Below, one piece after another: positions 7,793-17,900 of a DNA stretch of 35,532 bases; position 1 is the first letter of the stretch, and the number at the start of each line of letters is the position of its first letter. The notes beneath the pieces are model-generated. The model saw only the letters and a list, made by a program, of their open reading frames with translations, did no database searches and was not told the DNA's origin. A program made the translations under genes and the position numbers. The DNA comes from Bacteroidales bacterium (lineage in GTDB: Bacteria; Bacteroidota; Bacteroidia; Bacteroidales; Dysgonomonadaceae): the NCBI GenBank assembly GCA_012838585.1, contig DUPB01000179.1:1-35532 (forward strand). Direction: 5' to 3'.

Positions 7793-9018
7793 GCTTCCAC
7801 CTCCTCTTCTGCTAATAACTCGGTAAACAGCTGCATGATCTCGTCGTTGGGGGCTTGCCCTTTCTCGTGCTTGAAGTAGTCGCGAAATAGCTCTGTCATA
7901 TTCTGGTCCAGGTTGATTCGCTTCGCGTGATGCTCCATTTGTTGGCCGGCGGGGGTGACTTCGGGGATGATGGATACGATGCCCGGGTGGGCGTCGTTCA
8001 ACCTTCGTCGATCCTTGGCGGTCAGGAAGGTGTCGGTCACGAGCGTCAGCTCCACCAGCGCGTTTTGATTTTCGGAGAGCCACTGCAGCGCCTCCTCCAC
8101 GCCCTCTGCCCGCCTTCGCGAGAGCGGTTTGGGTTGGGTGAGCTCTATCTTTTTCACGGTGACCGTTTCGCCCGGCACCGCGTCTATTATCAGCAGGTAT
8201 TTCTTCTGGTTTGCCTCGGAGAAGCTGTAGGAGAGGGGGCTGCCGCTGTAGTAGACGGGACATGGAGCCGAGCCTACGCGTTGCATCCGGTGAAGGTGCC
8301 CCAGGGCGGCGTACTGCACCTGTTCCGGGATATTCTCCGTGTAGACCGCCTGCGCGCCGCCCACGTGCAGGATGGGCTTCTCATCTTCCGGCTCCTCGGG
8401 GAAAGGGCCGCCCTTTTGAACCATGAAGAGGTGCGTCACCAGCAGGTTTACTCCGTTGGCATTGCAGTAGCGGTCCGCCAGCTGTTGCCACCTTTCTTGC
8501 AGCAGGGCACGCATCTCCCCCTCGCTATCCTCTTGGCCGAGGTAGGTCTTTAGCCGGTACTCGTTGGCGTACGGAGTCAGCAGGAGACGCAGGGGGGCGT
8601 CATGCCCCGGCAGGGTGAGTTCCACGAACCCCTCATCGCTCCGCAGCACTCTCAGCCCACTGTCGAGGGCGAACGGGGGGACGATGGAGTGGGGGTAGCC
8701 GGTAAAGATGATGCCGCACTCCCGGGCCAGCGGGTCGGGTGACTCGATCCGGTCCGGCGAGTCGTGGTTCCCCGCGATCGCGATCACCGGACGCCGCCCA
8801 TCGTTCGTCAGCCCTTTCAACGTTTTGTATAGCAGCTCCACCGCCTCCGTGGGGGGATTAAACGTGTCGAATAGGTCGCCCGCGACCAGCACGACATTCA
8901 CCTCCTCACGGTCGGCTACCTCCCGGATCTCCTGCAAGACGGCCCGCTGCTCCTCCAGTCGGGAGAAATCATCCAACCGTTTGCCCAGGTGCCAGTCGCT
9001 CGTGTGAAGTATCCTCAT
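7789..9018 (-). CDS. sbcD: SbcD, nuclease subunit of SbcCD
   Basis: Metal-dependent calcineurin-like phosphoesterase of 409 residues; with SbcC it forms the bacterial Mre11-Rad50 equivalent. The phosphoesterase motifs are in order: D8-W-H10 (DWHLG), GDLFD (47-51), GNHDS (83-87), and GHLH at about 235. Length is normal for the family. It is the first gene of a two-gene operon, its stop overlapping the sbcC start by four bases. The start is the only ATG directly before the canonical MRILHTSDWHLG. Base composition is GC-richer than the segment to the left, consistent with a core chromosomal gene. Confidence 0.97.
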   Translation of the reverse strand: MRILHTSDWHLGKRLDDFSRLEEQRAVLQEIREVADREEVNVVLVAGDLFDTFNPPTEAVELLYKTLKGLTNDGRRPVIAIAGNHDSPDRIESPDPLARECGIIFTGYPHSIVPPFALDSGLRVLRSDEGFVELTLPGHDAPLRLLLTPYANEYRLKTYLGQEDSEGEMRALLQERWQQLADRYCNANGVNLLVTHLFMVQKGGPFPEEPEDEKPILHVGGAQAVYTENIPEQVQYAALGHLHRMQRVGSAPCPVYYSGSPLSYSFSEANQKKYLLIIDAVPGETVTVKKIELTQPKPLSRRRAEGVEEALQWLSENQNALVELTLVTDTFLTAKDRRRLNDAHPGIVSIIPEVTPAGQQMEHHAKRINLDQNMTELFRDYFKHEKGQAPNDEIMQLFTELLAEEEVEA

Positions 9019-9035
9019 AGTTGGTATCTTTTACC

Positions 9036-9067
9036 CAAAGGTAGGTGAAAGAATGTTTTTTTACAAG
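9036..9067 (-). promoter_or_regulatory. Candidate sbcDC promoter
   Basis: Minus-strand -7 box TACCTTTG (9036-9043) matches TAnnTTTG, with TTG at 9065-9067 and a 21-bp spacer, slightly longer than the usual 19-20. The implied leader before the sbcD ATG at 9018 is only about 10 nt. Confidence 0.45.
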
Positions 9068-9089
9068 CCCTGGCGATACAATTAGACAG

Positions 9090-9129
9090 TATTTAATGGA
9101 GCGAAGGGAGATTTAATGGAATGAACGGA
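9090..9129. repeat. Two tandem 20-bp repeats between sbcD and susC
   Basis: TATTTAATGGAGCGAAGGGA is followed directly by GATTTAATGGAATGAACGGA, which agree at 16 of 20 positions. They lie in the divergent intergenic space and encode nothing evident. Confidence 0.6.
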
Positions 9130-9158
9130 GGTGAAGTAAAAAAGGTGGCAGAATTAAG

Positions 9159-9214
9159 TGTCATAACTGTTTTTGTCATTTTACTGTTTAATCTCATTTG
9201 TTTTTGTATATTTG
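9159..9214 (+). promoter_or_regulatory. susC promoter with upstream direct repeats
   Basis: A -7 box TATATTTG at 9207-9214 matches TAnnTTTG and puts the transcription start about 20 nt before the susC ATG at 9242. No good -33 TTG is present at 19-20 bp. Instead, imperfect direct repeats TGTCATAACTGTTTT (9159-9173) and TGTCATTTTACTGTTTA (9174-9190) occupy that space, the usual place for an activator at a promoter lacking a good -33. The regulator is unknown; none is encoded next to the locus. Confidence 0.5.
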
Positions 9215-9241
9215 CCGACTAAATTAATTTTTAACAGAATT

Positions 9242-12200
9242 ATGAGTAGGTTTTTTGTTTTAGTGTTGTCTTTTCTGGGCACTTTGGGTGTTATCAGTAC
9301 GTTTGCCCAAGACATTTCAGGGATAGTGGTTGATAGGGATGACATTCCCGTTATTGGTGCTACGGTCACGTTGAAAAATCAACCGGGCGTGGGTACCATA
9401 ACGGATATGGATGGCATTTTTACCCTCAAAGCCCCAAAGAACGCGACCATGGTCATATCATACGTAGGTATGGAGACGCAAGAGATCACGATTGATGACA
9501 GAACGTTTTATCGCGTGATCCTGCTCGAAGATGTGGAGCTCCTTCAGGAAGTCGTTGTTACCGGTTACCAAACCATCCCCAGGGAGAGAGCCACCGGGGC
9601 TTACGCGATATTGGGCGAAGAGGAGCTTACATCCAAGATCAATGCCAATCTTTTGGATCAAATAGAAGGCATGGTACCCGGTCTGCTTTTGAATGGCGAC
9701 AATTTTTTAATTCGCGGGGTAACCACGATAAACGGGGTGAGCGAGCCGCTTATCATTGTTGATGGCATGCCCTATGAAGGGGATATCTCTCTGCTCAGTC
9801 CATCCAATATCACCAACGTGACGGTGCTTAAGGATGCGGCCGCCTCTTCTATTTATGGGGCCAGGGCAGCAAATGGCGTTATCGTTATTCAGACGCAGCA
9901 GGGAACGAAAGATGGGAAAATACACGTTCATTACGATGGCTCCATCAAAATCAATCCCATACCCTCGGTATCGGGTTTGAACCTGACCAATTCCGCTGAA
10001 CTGGTAAAATTACAAGAAGAAGGGTTCGCGTATCACCATACCGCCCGTCAAGCAGAAAAATACTTCACCAATCCAATCATATCCCTGTTGTACGATCTGG
10101 AGGCGGGTGACATTACGAAGGCTGAATATGATAGGCGTTCGTCTGAATATGGCCAGCTGGATAACAGGAGCCAGATTGAAACCAATTTCCTCCGATCCCG
10201 AACGAATAGCCAACATAACTTGCTGCTGAGGGGAGGTGCGCCGAAAAACAACTATAGCCTAAGCCTCAACTACCTGGGTGAGCTTCCGCACAATTCGCAT
10301 GCCCGTGAAGACCAGCTTAGCTTCGGCCTGCGTAACCATTTCCAGTTTTTCAATTGGCTGAATGGTAGTATAGGCATCGATGTACATAACGTGACGAGTG
10401 AGGCGTACAATGGCGTATCTAATCCATTCTCGCTATACACCGACTATCCCTCCTATTACATGTTGCAAGATCAATCAGGATCCCCGTTGCCCCTTCCGCA
10501 ACTAAAATCGAGGAACGAGCTGGATAGGTTGATAGGCTTAGGGTTGGAGGATGAGGCATTTTATCCCATGGAAGCTATCGAGAAGCAGAAGTTCAGCTCT
10601 AACAGGATGCACTACAGGTTTAACTTTGGTCTTAACTTTAAGTTTAACAGTCACCTCAACGCGGATCTGAAGTATCAGCGGGAAATTGGTTCACTCAAAA
10701 GTCGACAAGATTACGCCGATGACTCCTATTACGTTAGGTCAATGGTCAACAACGCCGCGCAAGTAAACGGAAACGTCATCACCTACAACGTGCCGTTAGG
10801 TAGCCAGCTTAGCCAGGTACGCGGAGACCACAACTCCTACACGCTTCGTACACAACTAAACTACGACAACACGATAGCAGATACCCATCTGGTAACTGCA
10901 CTGGCGGGGGCTGAAATCAGGGCGGTGAAAAATACCCAGACCACCAATTACTACATGGGCTACGATGATAACACCCTTCAGTACAAGACCATCGATGCCA
11001 TCAAGTTGAAAAACATCAATGGTACCCAGTCCCTTAGCGGTCGTTACGCGTGGGATGAAACAAAGTACAACACCCTGGATGAGGATGAAAACCGTTACAT
11101 ATCCTTCTACAGCGTGGCCTCCTACGTCTACGATAACCGTTACACCTTAACCGGTAGCGTGCGTGTTGACCAATCGAACCTGTTTGGTACCGATCCCAAG
11201 TACCGGTATAGGCCCTTATGGTCAATAGGGTCGGGTTGGCGAATGGCTAACGAGGCGTTCATGAGTGACGTGGAGTGGATAAACGCGTTAACCTTGCGTC
11301 TCACTTACGGGATTGGGGGTAATGTTCCCAGAGGTGCCGGACCTTACCTGACTGTCAGAGACGCGGGTCTCAATCCTTTCCTGAAAGAGTACGCGTCAAG
11401 AATACAGAATCCACCCAACCCGACGTTGCGTTGGGAAAAAACCACCACGACCAACTTTGGGGTAGATTTTTCGGTGTTAAATAACCGGCTGTTTGGTAGC
11501 CTTGACCTCTACTTTAAGAAGACCACGGACCTTTTGGACCTGCGCAATTCTGACCCGACGATAGGTTGGTCTTCTACCTACTTTAATTACGGGTCGATGG
11601 ACAACAAGGGGGTAGAGCTCGCTTTAAACAGCAGCAACATCAAGACGGCCGACTTTAGTTGGGACAGTCGCCTGAACTTGAGTTTGAACAAAAACGAGCT
11701 GTTGAACCTGAAGGGGACCCCCGACTTGGTATTTGACTATATCAGAGACCAGGTCAGGGCAGTGGGGTATCCCATGGGGAGTATCTTTAGTTATCGTTTT
11801 GCCGGGCTAAACCCTGAAGATGGTTGGCCTATGGTCTATAACGCGGATGGAGAAAAGGTGAGAAACGTGACCTCCACGGGTGACCTCGTCTATTCCGGTA
11901 CAACCATTCCCACGACCTCTGCATCGCTCGTCAACACGCTCTCTTACAAGGATTTTTCAGTTTTAATCAACTTGGTTTACTACGGGGGACACGTGATGAG
12001 AGGGGTAGCCGCCCCTTGGTTGACGGGCGCTCCCGAAACCAATGTCGACAAGTCGGCACTGAACTATTGGAAAAAGTCGGGTGATGAGTCGCAAGCCGGT
12101 ATCGCACCTGCCATGAACTTCCAAAGGAGGTATACTGAAGAGCCTTTATGGTACTCTTCGGACATTCACGTGGTGAAGGCCGATTACATGAAAATTAGAA

Positions 12201-12415
12201 ACATCACCTTCACTTACAACTTGCCGCGAAGGTTGATTGAGAAAGCATTGTTATCGGCCGCTTCCATACAATTTCAGATGGATAACGTGGGCAAATGGGT
12301 CCTCAACGATCAGAAGCTGGATCCGGAGGCCACGGGTACGCGTAGCTACAATTATGGAGCCAGGTTATTGCCGATTCCGGCAACCTACAGCTTTGGTCTA
12401 TCCGTTGATTTCTAA
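9242..12415 (+). CDS. SusC/RagA-family TonB-dependent outer membrane transporter
   Basis: TonB-linked outer membrane importer of 1057 residues. The ATG at 9242 gives a clean signal peptide (MSRFFVLVLSFLGTLGVIST, cleavage near FAQ). Upstream in-frame codons fall in the promoter. After the signal come a carboxypeptidase-regulatory-like beta-sandwich (about 25-105, with GATVTLKN and GTITDMDGIFTL), the conserved EVVVTGYQ, a plug domain (about 115-225, with LIIVDGMP and VLKDAAASSIYGARAANGVI), and a 22-strand-type barrel ending in aromatic SVDF. SusC proteins form a lidded pair with SusD to capture oligosaccharides or peptides. The substrate cannot be deduced from this protein alone; the next genes suggest glycan, with a redoxin of unclear role. 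Confidence 0.95.
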   Translation: MSRFFVLVLSFLGTLGVISTFAQDISGIVVDRDDIPVIGATVTLKNQPGVGTITDMDGIFTLKAPKNATMVISYVGMETQEITIDDRTFYRVILLEDVELLQEVVVTGYQTIPRERATGAYAILGEEELTSKINANLLDQIEGMVPGLLLNGDNFLIRGVTTINGVSEPLIIVDGMPYEGDISLLSPSNITNVTVLKDAAASSIYGARAANGVIVIQTQQGTKDGKIHVHYDGSIKINPIPSVSGLNLTNSAELVKLQEEGFAYHHTARQAEKYFTNPIISLLYDLEAGDITKAEYDRRSSEYGQLDNRSQIETNFLRSRTNSQHNLLLRGGAPKNNYSLSLNYLGELPHNSHAREDQLSFGLRNHFQFFNWLNGSIGIDVHNVTSEAYNGVSNPFSLYTDYPSYYMLQDQSGSPLPLPQLKSRNELDRLIGLGLEDEAFYPMEAIEKQKFSSNRMHYRFNFGLNFKFNSHLNADLKYQREIGSLKSRQDYADDSYYVRSMVNNAAQVNGNVITYNVPLGSQLSQVRGDHNSYTLRTQLNYDNTIADTHLVTALAGAEIRAVKNTQTTNYYMGYDDNTLQYKTIDAIKLKNINGTQSLSGRYAWDETKYNTLDEDENRYISFYSVASYVYDNRYTLTGSVRVDQSNLFGTDPKYRYRPLWSIGSGWRMANEAFMSDVEWINALTLRLTYGIGGNVPRGAGPYLTVRDAGLNPFLKEYASRIQNPPNPTLRWEKTTTTNFGVDFSVLNNRLFGSLDLYFKKTTDLLDLRNSDPTIGWSSTYFNYGSMDNKGVELALNSSNIKTADFSWDSRLNLSLNKNELLNLKGTPDLVFDYIRDQVRAVGYPMGSIFSYRFAGLNPEDGWPMVYNADGEKVRNVTSTGDLVYSGTTIPTTSASLVNTLSYKDFSVLINLVYYGGHVMRGVAAPWLTGAPETNVDKSALNYWKKSGDESQAGIAPAMNFQRRYTEEPLWYSSDIHVVKADYMKIRNITFTYNLPRRLIEKALLSAASIQFQMDNVGKWVLNDQKLDPEATGTRSYNYGARLLPIPATYSFGLSVDF

Positions 12416-12454
12416 ATGAAAGGTTGTTCACACATTGTTTAAAGAATTAAGATT

Positions 12455-13864
12455 ATGAAGAAAATAATAGATTCCTTTGTATTGTTGGGTTCCCTGTTGG
12501 TACTTTCGTCACTTTTTGTTTCCTGTGACGATTTCTTGGACATCCGCCCCAAAAAAATTGTAATCCCGGAAACTTGCGAAGATTACGAGCGACTTTTGAA
12601 CGATCTTTACATTACCCGTGGGTCGGAAACCTATCAGAACTACTTGACAGACGACCTTTACCTGGATGATAACGAGTCGGCCCCAAGGGGTGGGTTCCAC
12701 ACGAGTGCAGGATATGCACGAAACCTCTACTCTTTCCAATCGGAAATTTTCGGGGAGTCGGAAGAGGATACCTTTTGGGAGGGATCCTATAACCGTATTT
12801 ATACTTACAACACGATTATTGAATTCGTGATGCAATCTACCCGGGCGACCGAGGAGAAGAAGTTGTCGGTGAAAGCGGAAGCGCTCGTGGGAAGGGCATT
12901 TGAGTACCTGAACCTGGTAAACGGTTACGCCAAGCACTACGATAAGCAGACGGCTTCAGCCGACCCGGGTGTTCCCCTTATCCTGAAACCCGATATAGCG
13001 CTCTCTAACCTTACCAGGGCATCGGTCCAAGAGGTGTACGATCAGGTATTAAGCGACTTGAACGAAGCGGAGAAAAACCTCCCCACAACGCCTGTTGGGA
13101 ATGCTTACAGGGCAACCAAGGCGGCTTGTAAGAGCCTTAAGGCCAGGATGTACCTCTATATGGGCGACTATCAGAAAGCCCTCGAAAATGCCCTCTCGGC
13201 CCTGAATGAAAAAAGCGTCTTAATTGACTACAAGGAGCATCGGGTTATTGATCCCACGAGGCTTTTCGGGAGGAACACCTTGCCGCAAGGTCCCGACAAT
13301 CCCGAGACCATCTACCTGAGGGAGGTGCCCAATATCATGGGACTAAACTCCTTCGTTTTTGGTTCAGAGGATCTGATCTCTATTTTCGATACCGAGAATG
13401 ATCAGCGCTATAAGATCTATTTCTCCTATCAATACTCTACGCAAACCTACGATAAACCCTTGTGGTTGCCTTACATACGTCCCAACGTGGGCATGTCTAC
13501 CCCGGAGGTTTTCCTGATAGCTGCCGAGTGTGAAGCCAGGTTGGGACGTACCGCGGATGCCTTGAAGCATCTGAACGCGTTGCGGTCTAACCGTTTGCTG
13601 AATTACCAACCTGTTGAAACTCAGGATCAAACCCAGCTTTTGAAGCTCATACTCGACGAAAGAAGGCGCGAAATGATCTTCGTGGGAGGAACCCGCTTGA
13701 TCGATCTAAAAAGGATGGCCAAGGAGCCTAACGGTGTGAAGAAAATTACGCACAAGGTAGGGCAACAACAGCACGCCATCAACACGGACGATCCCAAGAT
13801 GGTGTTGCCCATTCCGCTAAAGGTGTTGACGTACAATCCAAACATGGTTCCCAATGAGAGATAA
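12455..13864 (+). CDS. SusD/RagB-family surface substrate-binding lipoprotein
   Basis: Surface lipoprotein of 469 residues that acts as the lid of the SusC transporter. The lipobox is FVSC with Cys24, followed by DDFLDIRP, the characteristic SusD start (D-x-FLD-x-xP). TPR-like helical repeats are visible in the middle (VKAEALVGRAFEYLNLVNGY and AYRATKAACKSLKARMYLYM), and the C-terminal LILDERRREMIFVGGTRLIDLKR matches the family signature. It is a little shorter than the 500-600 typical of polysaccharide SusD proteins, as is common in RagB or peptide-type loci. It starts 39 bp after susC and overlaps the next gene by 11 bp, so it is certainly in the same operon. Confidence 0.94.
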   Translation: MKKIIDSFVLLGSLLVLSSLFVSCDDFLDIRPKKIVIPETCEDYERLLNDLYITRGSETYQNYLTDDLYLDDNESAPRGGFHTSAGYARNLYSFQSEIFGESEEDTFWEGSYNRIYTYNTIIEFVMQSTRATEEKKLSVKAEALVGRAFEYLNLVNGYAKHYDKQTASADPGVPLILKPDIALSNLTRASVQEVYDQVLSDLNEAEKNLPTTPVGNAYRATKAACKSLKARMYLYMGDYQKALENALSALNEKSVLIDYKEHRVIDPTRLFGRNTLPQGPDNPETIYLREVPNIMGLNSFVFGSEDLISIFDTENDQRYKIYFSYQYSTQTYDKPLWLPYIRPNVGMSTPEVFLIAAECEARLGRTADALKHLNALRSNRLLNYQPVETQDQTQLLKLILDERRREMIFVGGTRLIDLKRMAKEPNGVKKITHKVGQQQHAINTDDPKMVLPIPLKVLTYNPNMVPNER

Positions 13865-14951
13865 TAAAGGAATTCCCGTCCTACGGGTACAGGCGGTACT
13901 TGTTTTGTGCCTGTTTGTACAAGCCGTCATGTTTACAGGCTGTTCCCGGAAACAGCAGTTCGAGGGTGTGATAACTTCCGAGAAGCCCCCAATGATCTAC
14001 CTTTTCGAGGTGGAGGGGGTCACGGTTGGATCCAGGAAGCTAATCGATTCCATTGAGGTCTTTGCCAATGGTCATTTCGCGTTCCCCACGGATTCGCTTA
14101 CGCTCAAACTATACTACCTGTCGTATCAAAAAGATGGTAAAGGGGTAGGGGGGAATATTTTCGTAGACCCCTCGGGCATGAAGGTGTCTATCACTCAGGA
14201 CTCGGTGGGTAATAGGCTTTCGATAACCTCCGATAACAGTATCGTGCAATCCTACGCCGATTTCCAACAAGCCATCTTTCACTCGTCTCGATCGGTACCC
14301 AATGTAGATAGTCTGAAAAGCTTCATCAAGCGGGTTCAAGAGGAATCCAAGGGTACCCCATTGGGTTTGTACCTCTTCTCCACGGATGTGCGCAATGGCT
14401 ACTTTACGAACGTGGCTGAATTGGACTCCATTAAAAACATCCTCTTAACGGGTTACGCGGAATATGTCGGCACCCCATATTATATGGAGGTGGAGGAGAA
14501 ATTGAATCTATTGGCCAATACGGTTATAGGGGGAGTTGCCCCGGAAATCATTGGGCTGGACAAAGAGGATAAGGTTGTAAGCTTAAGCGATTTTAAGGGG
14601 CAGTACGTGTTGTTGGATTTTTGGAGCTCATCATGCAAGTGGTGCCGTGCTGAAACACCCAACTTACAACGAGCGTATCAGAAGTATCAAGACGACAACT
14701 TCACCGTTTTGGGAATTTCCACGGATCACGATAAAGAGGCGTGGTCGCGTGCCATAGAGGAGGATGGAAGTTACTGGGATCACATGAGGTTAAGGCCGGA
14801 TGAGGTGCTCGATGTCCTGCAACAGTACGGCATCGTGGGTATTCCGGAGATCATGCTGCTTGATCCTGACGGTCTGATTTTGGCAAAAGGTTTAAGGGGC
14901 GATAACATTTTTGACGCGGTAGCAACCGCGATGGGTGATCCTGTCATGTGA
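13854..14951 (+). CDS. TlpA-like thioredoxin-fold lipoprotein of the SusCD operon
   Basis: Periplasmic lipoprotein of 365 residues: hydrophobic signal, lipobox FTGC with Cys30, an N-terminal beta-rich DUF4369-like region (about 35-130), a helical linker, and a C-terminal thioredoxin fold with C261-K-W-C264 in WSSSCKWCRAETP and the cis-Pro segment GIVGIPEIML. TlpA proteins act as envelope thiol reductants. The ATG overlaps the SusD stop region by 11 bases, arguing for coupled translation and this start. SusCD-TlpA triplets are frequent in Bacteroidetes, but the redoxin's contribution to nutrient import is not well explained. Confidence 0.88.
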   Translation: MRDNKGIPVLRVQAVLVLCLFVQAVMFTGCSRKQQFEGVITSEKPPMIYLFEVEGVTVGSRKLIDSIEVFANGHFAFPTDSLTLKLYYLSYQKDGKGVGGNIFVDPSGMKVSITQDSVGNRLSITSDNSIVQSYADFQQAIFHSSRSVPNVDSLKSFIKRVQEESKGTPLGLYLFSTDVRNGYFTNVAELDSIKNILLTGYAEYVGTPYYMEVEEKLNLLANTVIGGVAPEIIGLDKEDKVVSLSDFKGQYVLLDFWSSSCKWCRAETPNLQRAYQKYQDDNFTVLGISTDHDKEAWSRAIEEDGSYWDHMRLRPDEVLDVLQQYGIVGIPEIMLLDPDGLILAKGLRGDNIFDAVATAMGDPVM

Positions 14952-14997
14952 CATATTTTGATACAATTCATAAACTAATCGTAAATAAGCTAATCGT

Positions 14998-17900
14998 ATG
15001 AAAACACATTTTCGTCATCGGACAAAGCGATGGTTATCGTTTGCCCTTTGTACCCTATCGTTATTCTTTTTTGGTTCCTGCTTAGGTTCAGGAGAAAAGG
15101 GGCAATGGGTGAGTGACTCGCTTAACGAAACAGAGTTTAAAGCTCCCGAACGGGAGTATTATCCCGAAACGTGGTATCACTATATCGGGGGTAACGTTTC
15201 CAAACCGGGTATAACAGCCGACCTGGAGGCGATTGCACAAGCGGGTATCTCCGGTATTCAACTGTTCCACGGGCAGTTTGGCGGGGAGTGGCCCGGCGTT
15301 TCGCCCCAGATTCAATCCTTGAGCGAGGATTGGGACGAGCTGGTTAAATGGACGGCAGAGGAGTGCCGGCGGTTGAACTTGCGGTTCACCATGCAGAACT
15401 GCCCCGGCTGGTCGTACGCCGGCGGGCCGTGGATCGAGCCGGAGAACTCCATGCGGCACCTGGTCTACTCCCGAACCGACCTGACCGGGGGTGCCGCGTC
15501 AGCTGTCAACCTGGAGAAACCCAGGAACAGCGATGAAGCGTGGCGGGATTACCGGGACCTCTTCGTGATCGCCTTCCCCACGCCCGAGGGGGATACCGGT
15601 GAACGGCTGGTTCCCTCCGGGGTCACGAGCAGTCGTTCTGACCTGCCCTGGGAGGATTGGCTGCTCAACCGGCAAACCATCTCGCTTTCTCCCTCGGTGG
15701 ATGAGCCGACGGTCCTGGATTTCACCTTCCCGGAAAAAACGACCTTGCGGACGGTTCAATTTCCGCCCATCGACTCGTATGCCCACGCGTGGGTCTACGC
15801 GCCGGGGGTAAAGGTGACTGTTTACGCCAACCTGCCCGGCGAAAGGCGGCAGGTAGCCTCTCTCGATATGCCGGCCGCGAACTGGCAGGACGACCAGCCC
15901 ATATCAATTGCCTGCGCGGAGGTGCCTTCTGACTCCTACCGGATCGAGATAACCAACCTGCACGAGATGGCGCTGCGCTACATCCATTTCTACTCGGCTG
16001 CCCGCCAGCAGAACTGGGAGTCGGAGGCGGCGTGGACGCTGAGACGGATCGTCCGAGAAGCACATCCCCAGCAGGACCCGCGCAGCTGGATCGACCCCGC
16101 TACCCTCGTGGACCTGACCGGCAAGATGGATACCTTGGGCAGGCTCGACTGGAATGTCCCCGAAGGGGAGTGGACCGTACTTCGTGTAGGACACGTCAAC
16201 ACGGGCCAGAAAAACGGGCCGGCTCCTGCTGAGGCGACGGGTTGGGAGTCGACCAAGCTCCATCCCGATGGGATCAGGGCCAATTTTGACGGTTATATCG
16301 GTCGCCTGATCACGGGTGACGGGGTGCTGAAAGATGGGTTGTTGCAGGGTGTCTTGCTGGATAGCTGGGAGTGCAAAACGCAGACCTGGACGAAGGATCT
16401 CGACAAGCTCTTCGAGGAGAAATGTAACTACAGCCTCCACTCCTTGTTCCCGGCACTGTTTGGTTACGTGGTGGGTAACCCGGAGAATACCGCGCTGTTC
16501 CTGCGTGACTGGCGCGTGACCCTGAACGATCTGCTGGTGGAGAACTTTTTCGGGGAGATGAAGCGGTTGGCTGGTGAGCATGGGCTAACGGTCTCCTTCG
16601 AGACGGCGTCGGGTGACGTTTTCCCCGGCGATATCCTGGAGTATTACAAACACGCTGATATTCCCATGTGCGAGTTTTGGCAGCCTCGCTCCGATTCGTT
16701 CGTGGGGAGTATCGAGTTCAAACCGGTCAAGCCGGCCGTTTCCGCTGCCAGGGGCTACGGGAAGAAGAGGGTGGCCGCCGAGGCGCTCACCTCTTTCGAG
16801 CTGACTTGGAACGAGCATCCCCGTTTCTTGAAGGATATTGCCGATGACCATTTCGCCCGCGGGGTGACGCACCTCGTTTTCCATACCTACACCCATAATC
16901 CGCGAACCGACTTCCTGCCCCCCAGCACGTCGTTCGGAACGGCGATAGGTACCCCGTTCCTGCGCCTGCAAACCTGGTGGAAGCATATGCCTCACTTCAC
17001 CGATTACCTGGCAAGGTGCAACTACATGCTGGAGGTGGGCAAGCCGGTATCCGACGTGCTGATGTACTTGGGGGATGAGCAAAACCATAAGCCATCGCAG
17101 CTCCTCCCGTTCCCTGAAGGGTACTCCTACGACTACTGCAATCCCGATATGTTGTTGAACCGCCTGTCGGTGAAGGATGGCAGGCTGGTCACCCCCGAGG
17201 GGATAGAGTACCGTGTGTTGTGGCTCTACGACTGCCAGCGGATGTTGCCCGAAACATTGGAGAAGATCGCATCGTTCGTGAAGGCGGGTGTTGTTCTTGC
17301 CGGGGAAGCCCCCAGGGGAATTGCCACCTTAAGCGGTGGTGAAAAAGCGGGCCATGCCTTCAAGAAGGCCGTTGAAAAGTTGTGGGGCGATGGCTCTCAA
17401 GACCAGCTTAGCCTGGGTAAAGGGAAGGTCTACAACACCGCTGATATCGCCGCGGTGTTGACGGCGGAAGATATCTTGCCCGATATTGTAGCCCAATCTC
17501 CCGACCTGCGCTGGCTACACCGACAGACCGATGGGGCTGGCATCTACTTCCTCTCCATGCCGCCCGGGAAAGGATACCGGGGTACGGTTCTCTTCCGTGA
17601 GATGGGCAACCTGGAGCTGTGGGATCCGTTGTCCGGAAATATGACCGCTGTACCTTCCCGTGCGGAGGCCAATCACACGGCGGTCGAGCTGGATATACCG
17701 GTAGGTAACTCCTGCTTCATCGTCTTCAGAAGGGAGGGGGCAGGTAAGGCAATTCAGTCGGGTGAGTCACTTCAGGCAACCGAGACACCACAACCTGGTG
17801 AGTCATTCCAAGCGGTTGATGCAGCTCAAGCGGTTGATGAATCCAAAGCCGGGAGACCCTTCATGGTGTGCAATCAATCGGAACCGACGGGTCGACTGGA

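Noticed and set aside
7793-8263. A 157-codon N-terminal extension of sbcC
   Set aside because: It lies wholly within sbcD in another frame, is Arg/Pro/Gly-rich without family features, and the ATG at 7792 gives the canonical SbcC start coupled to the sbcD stop.
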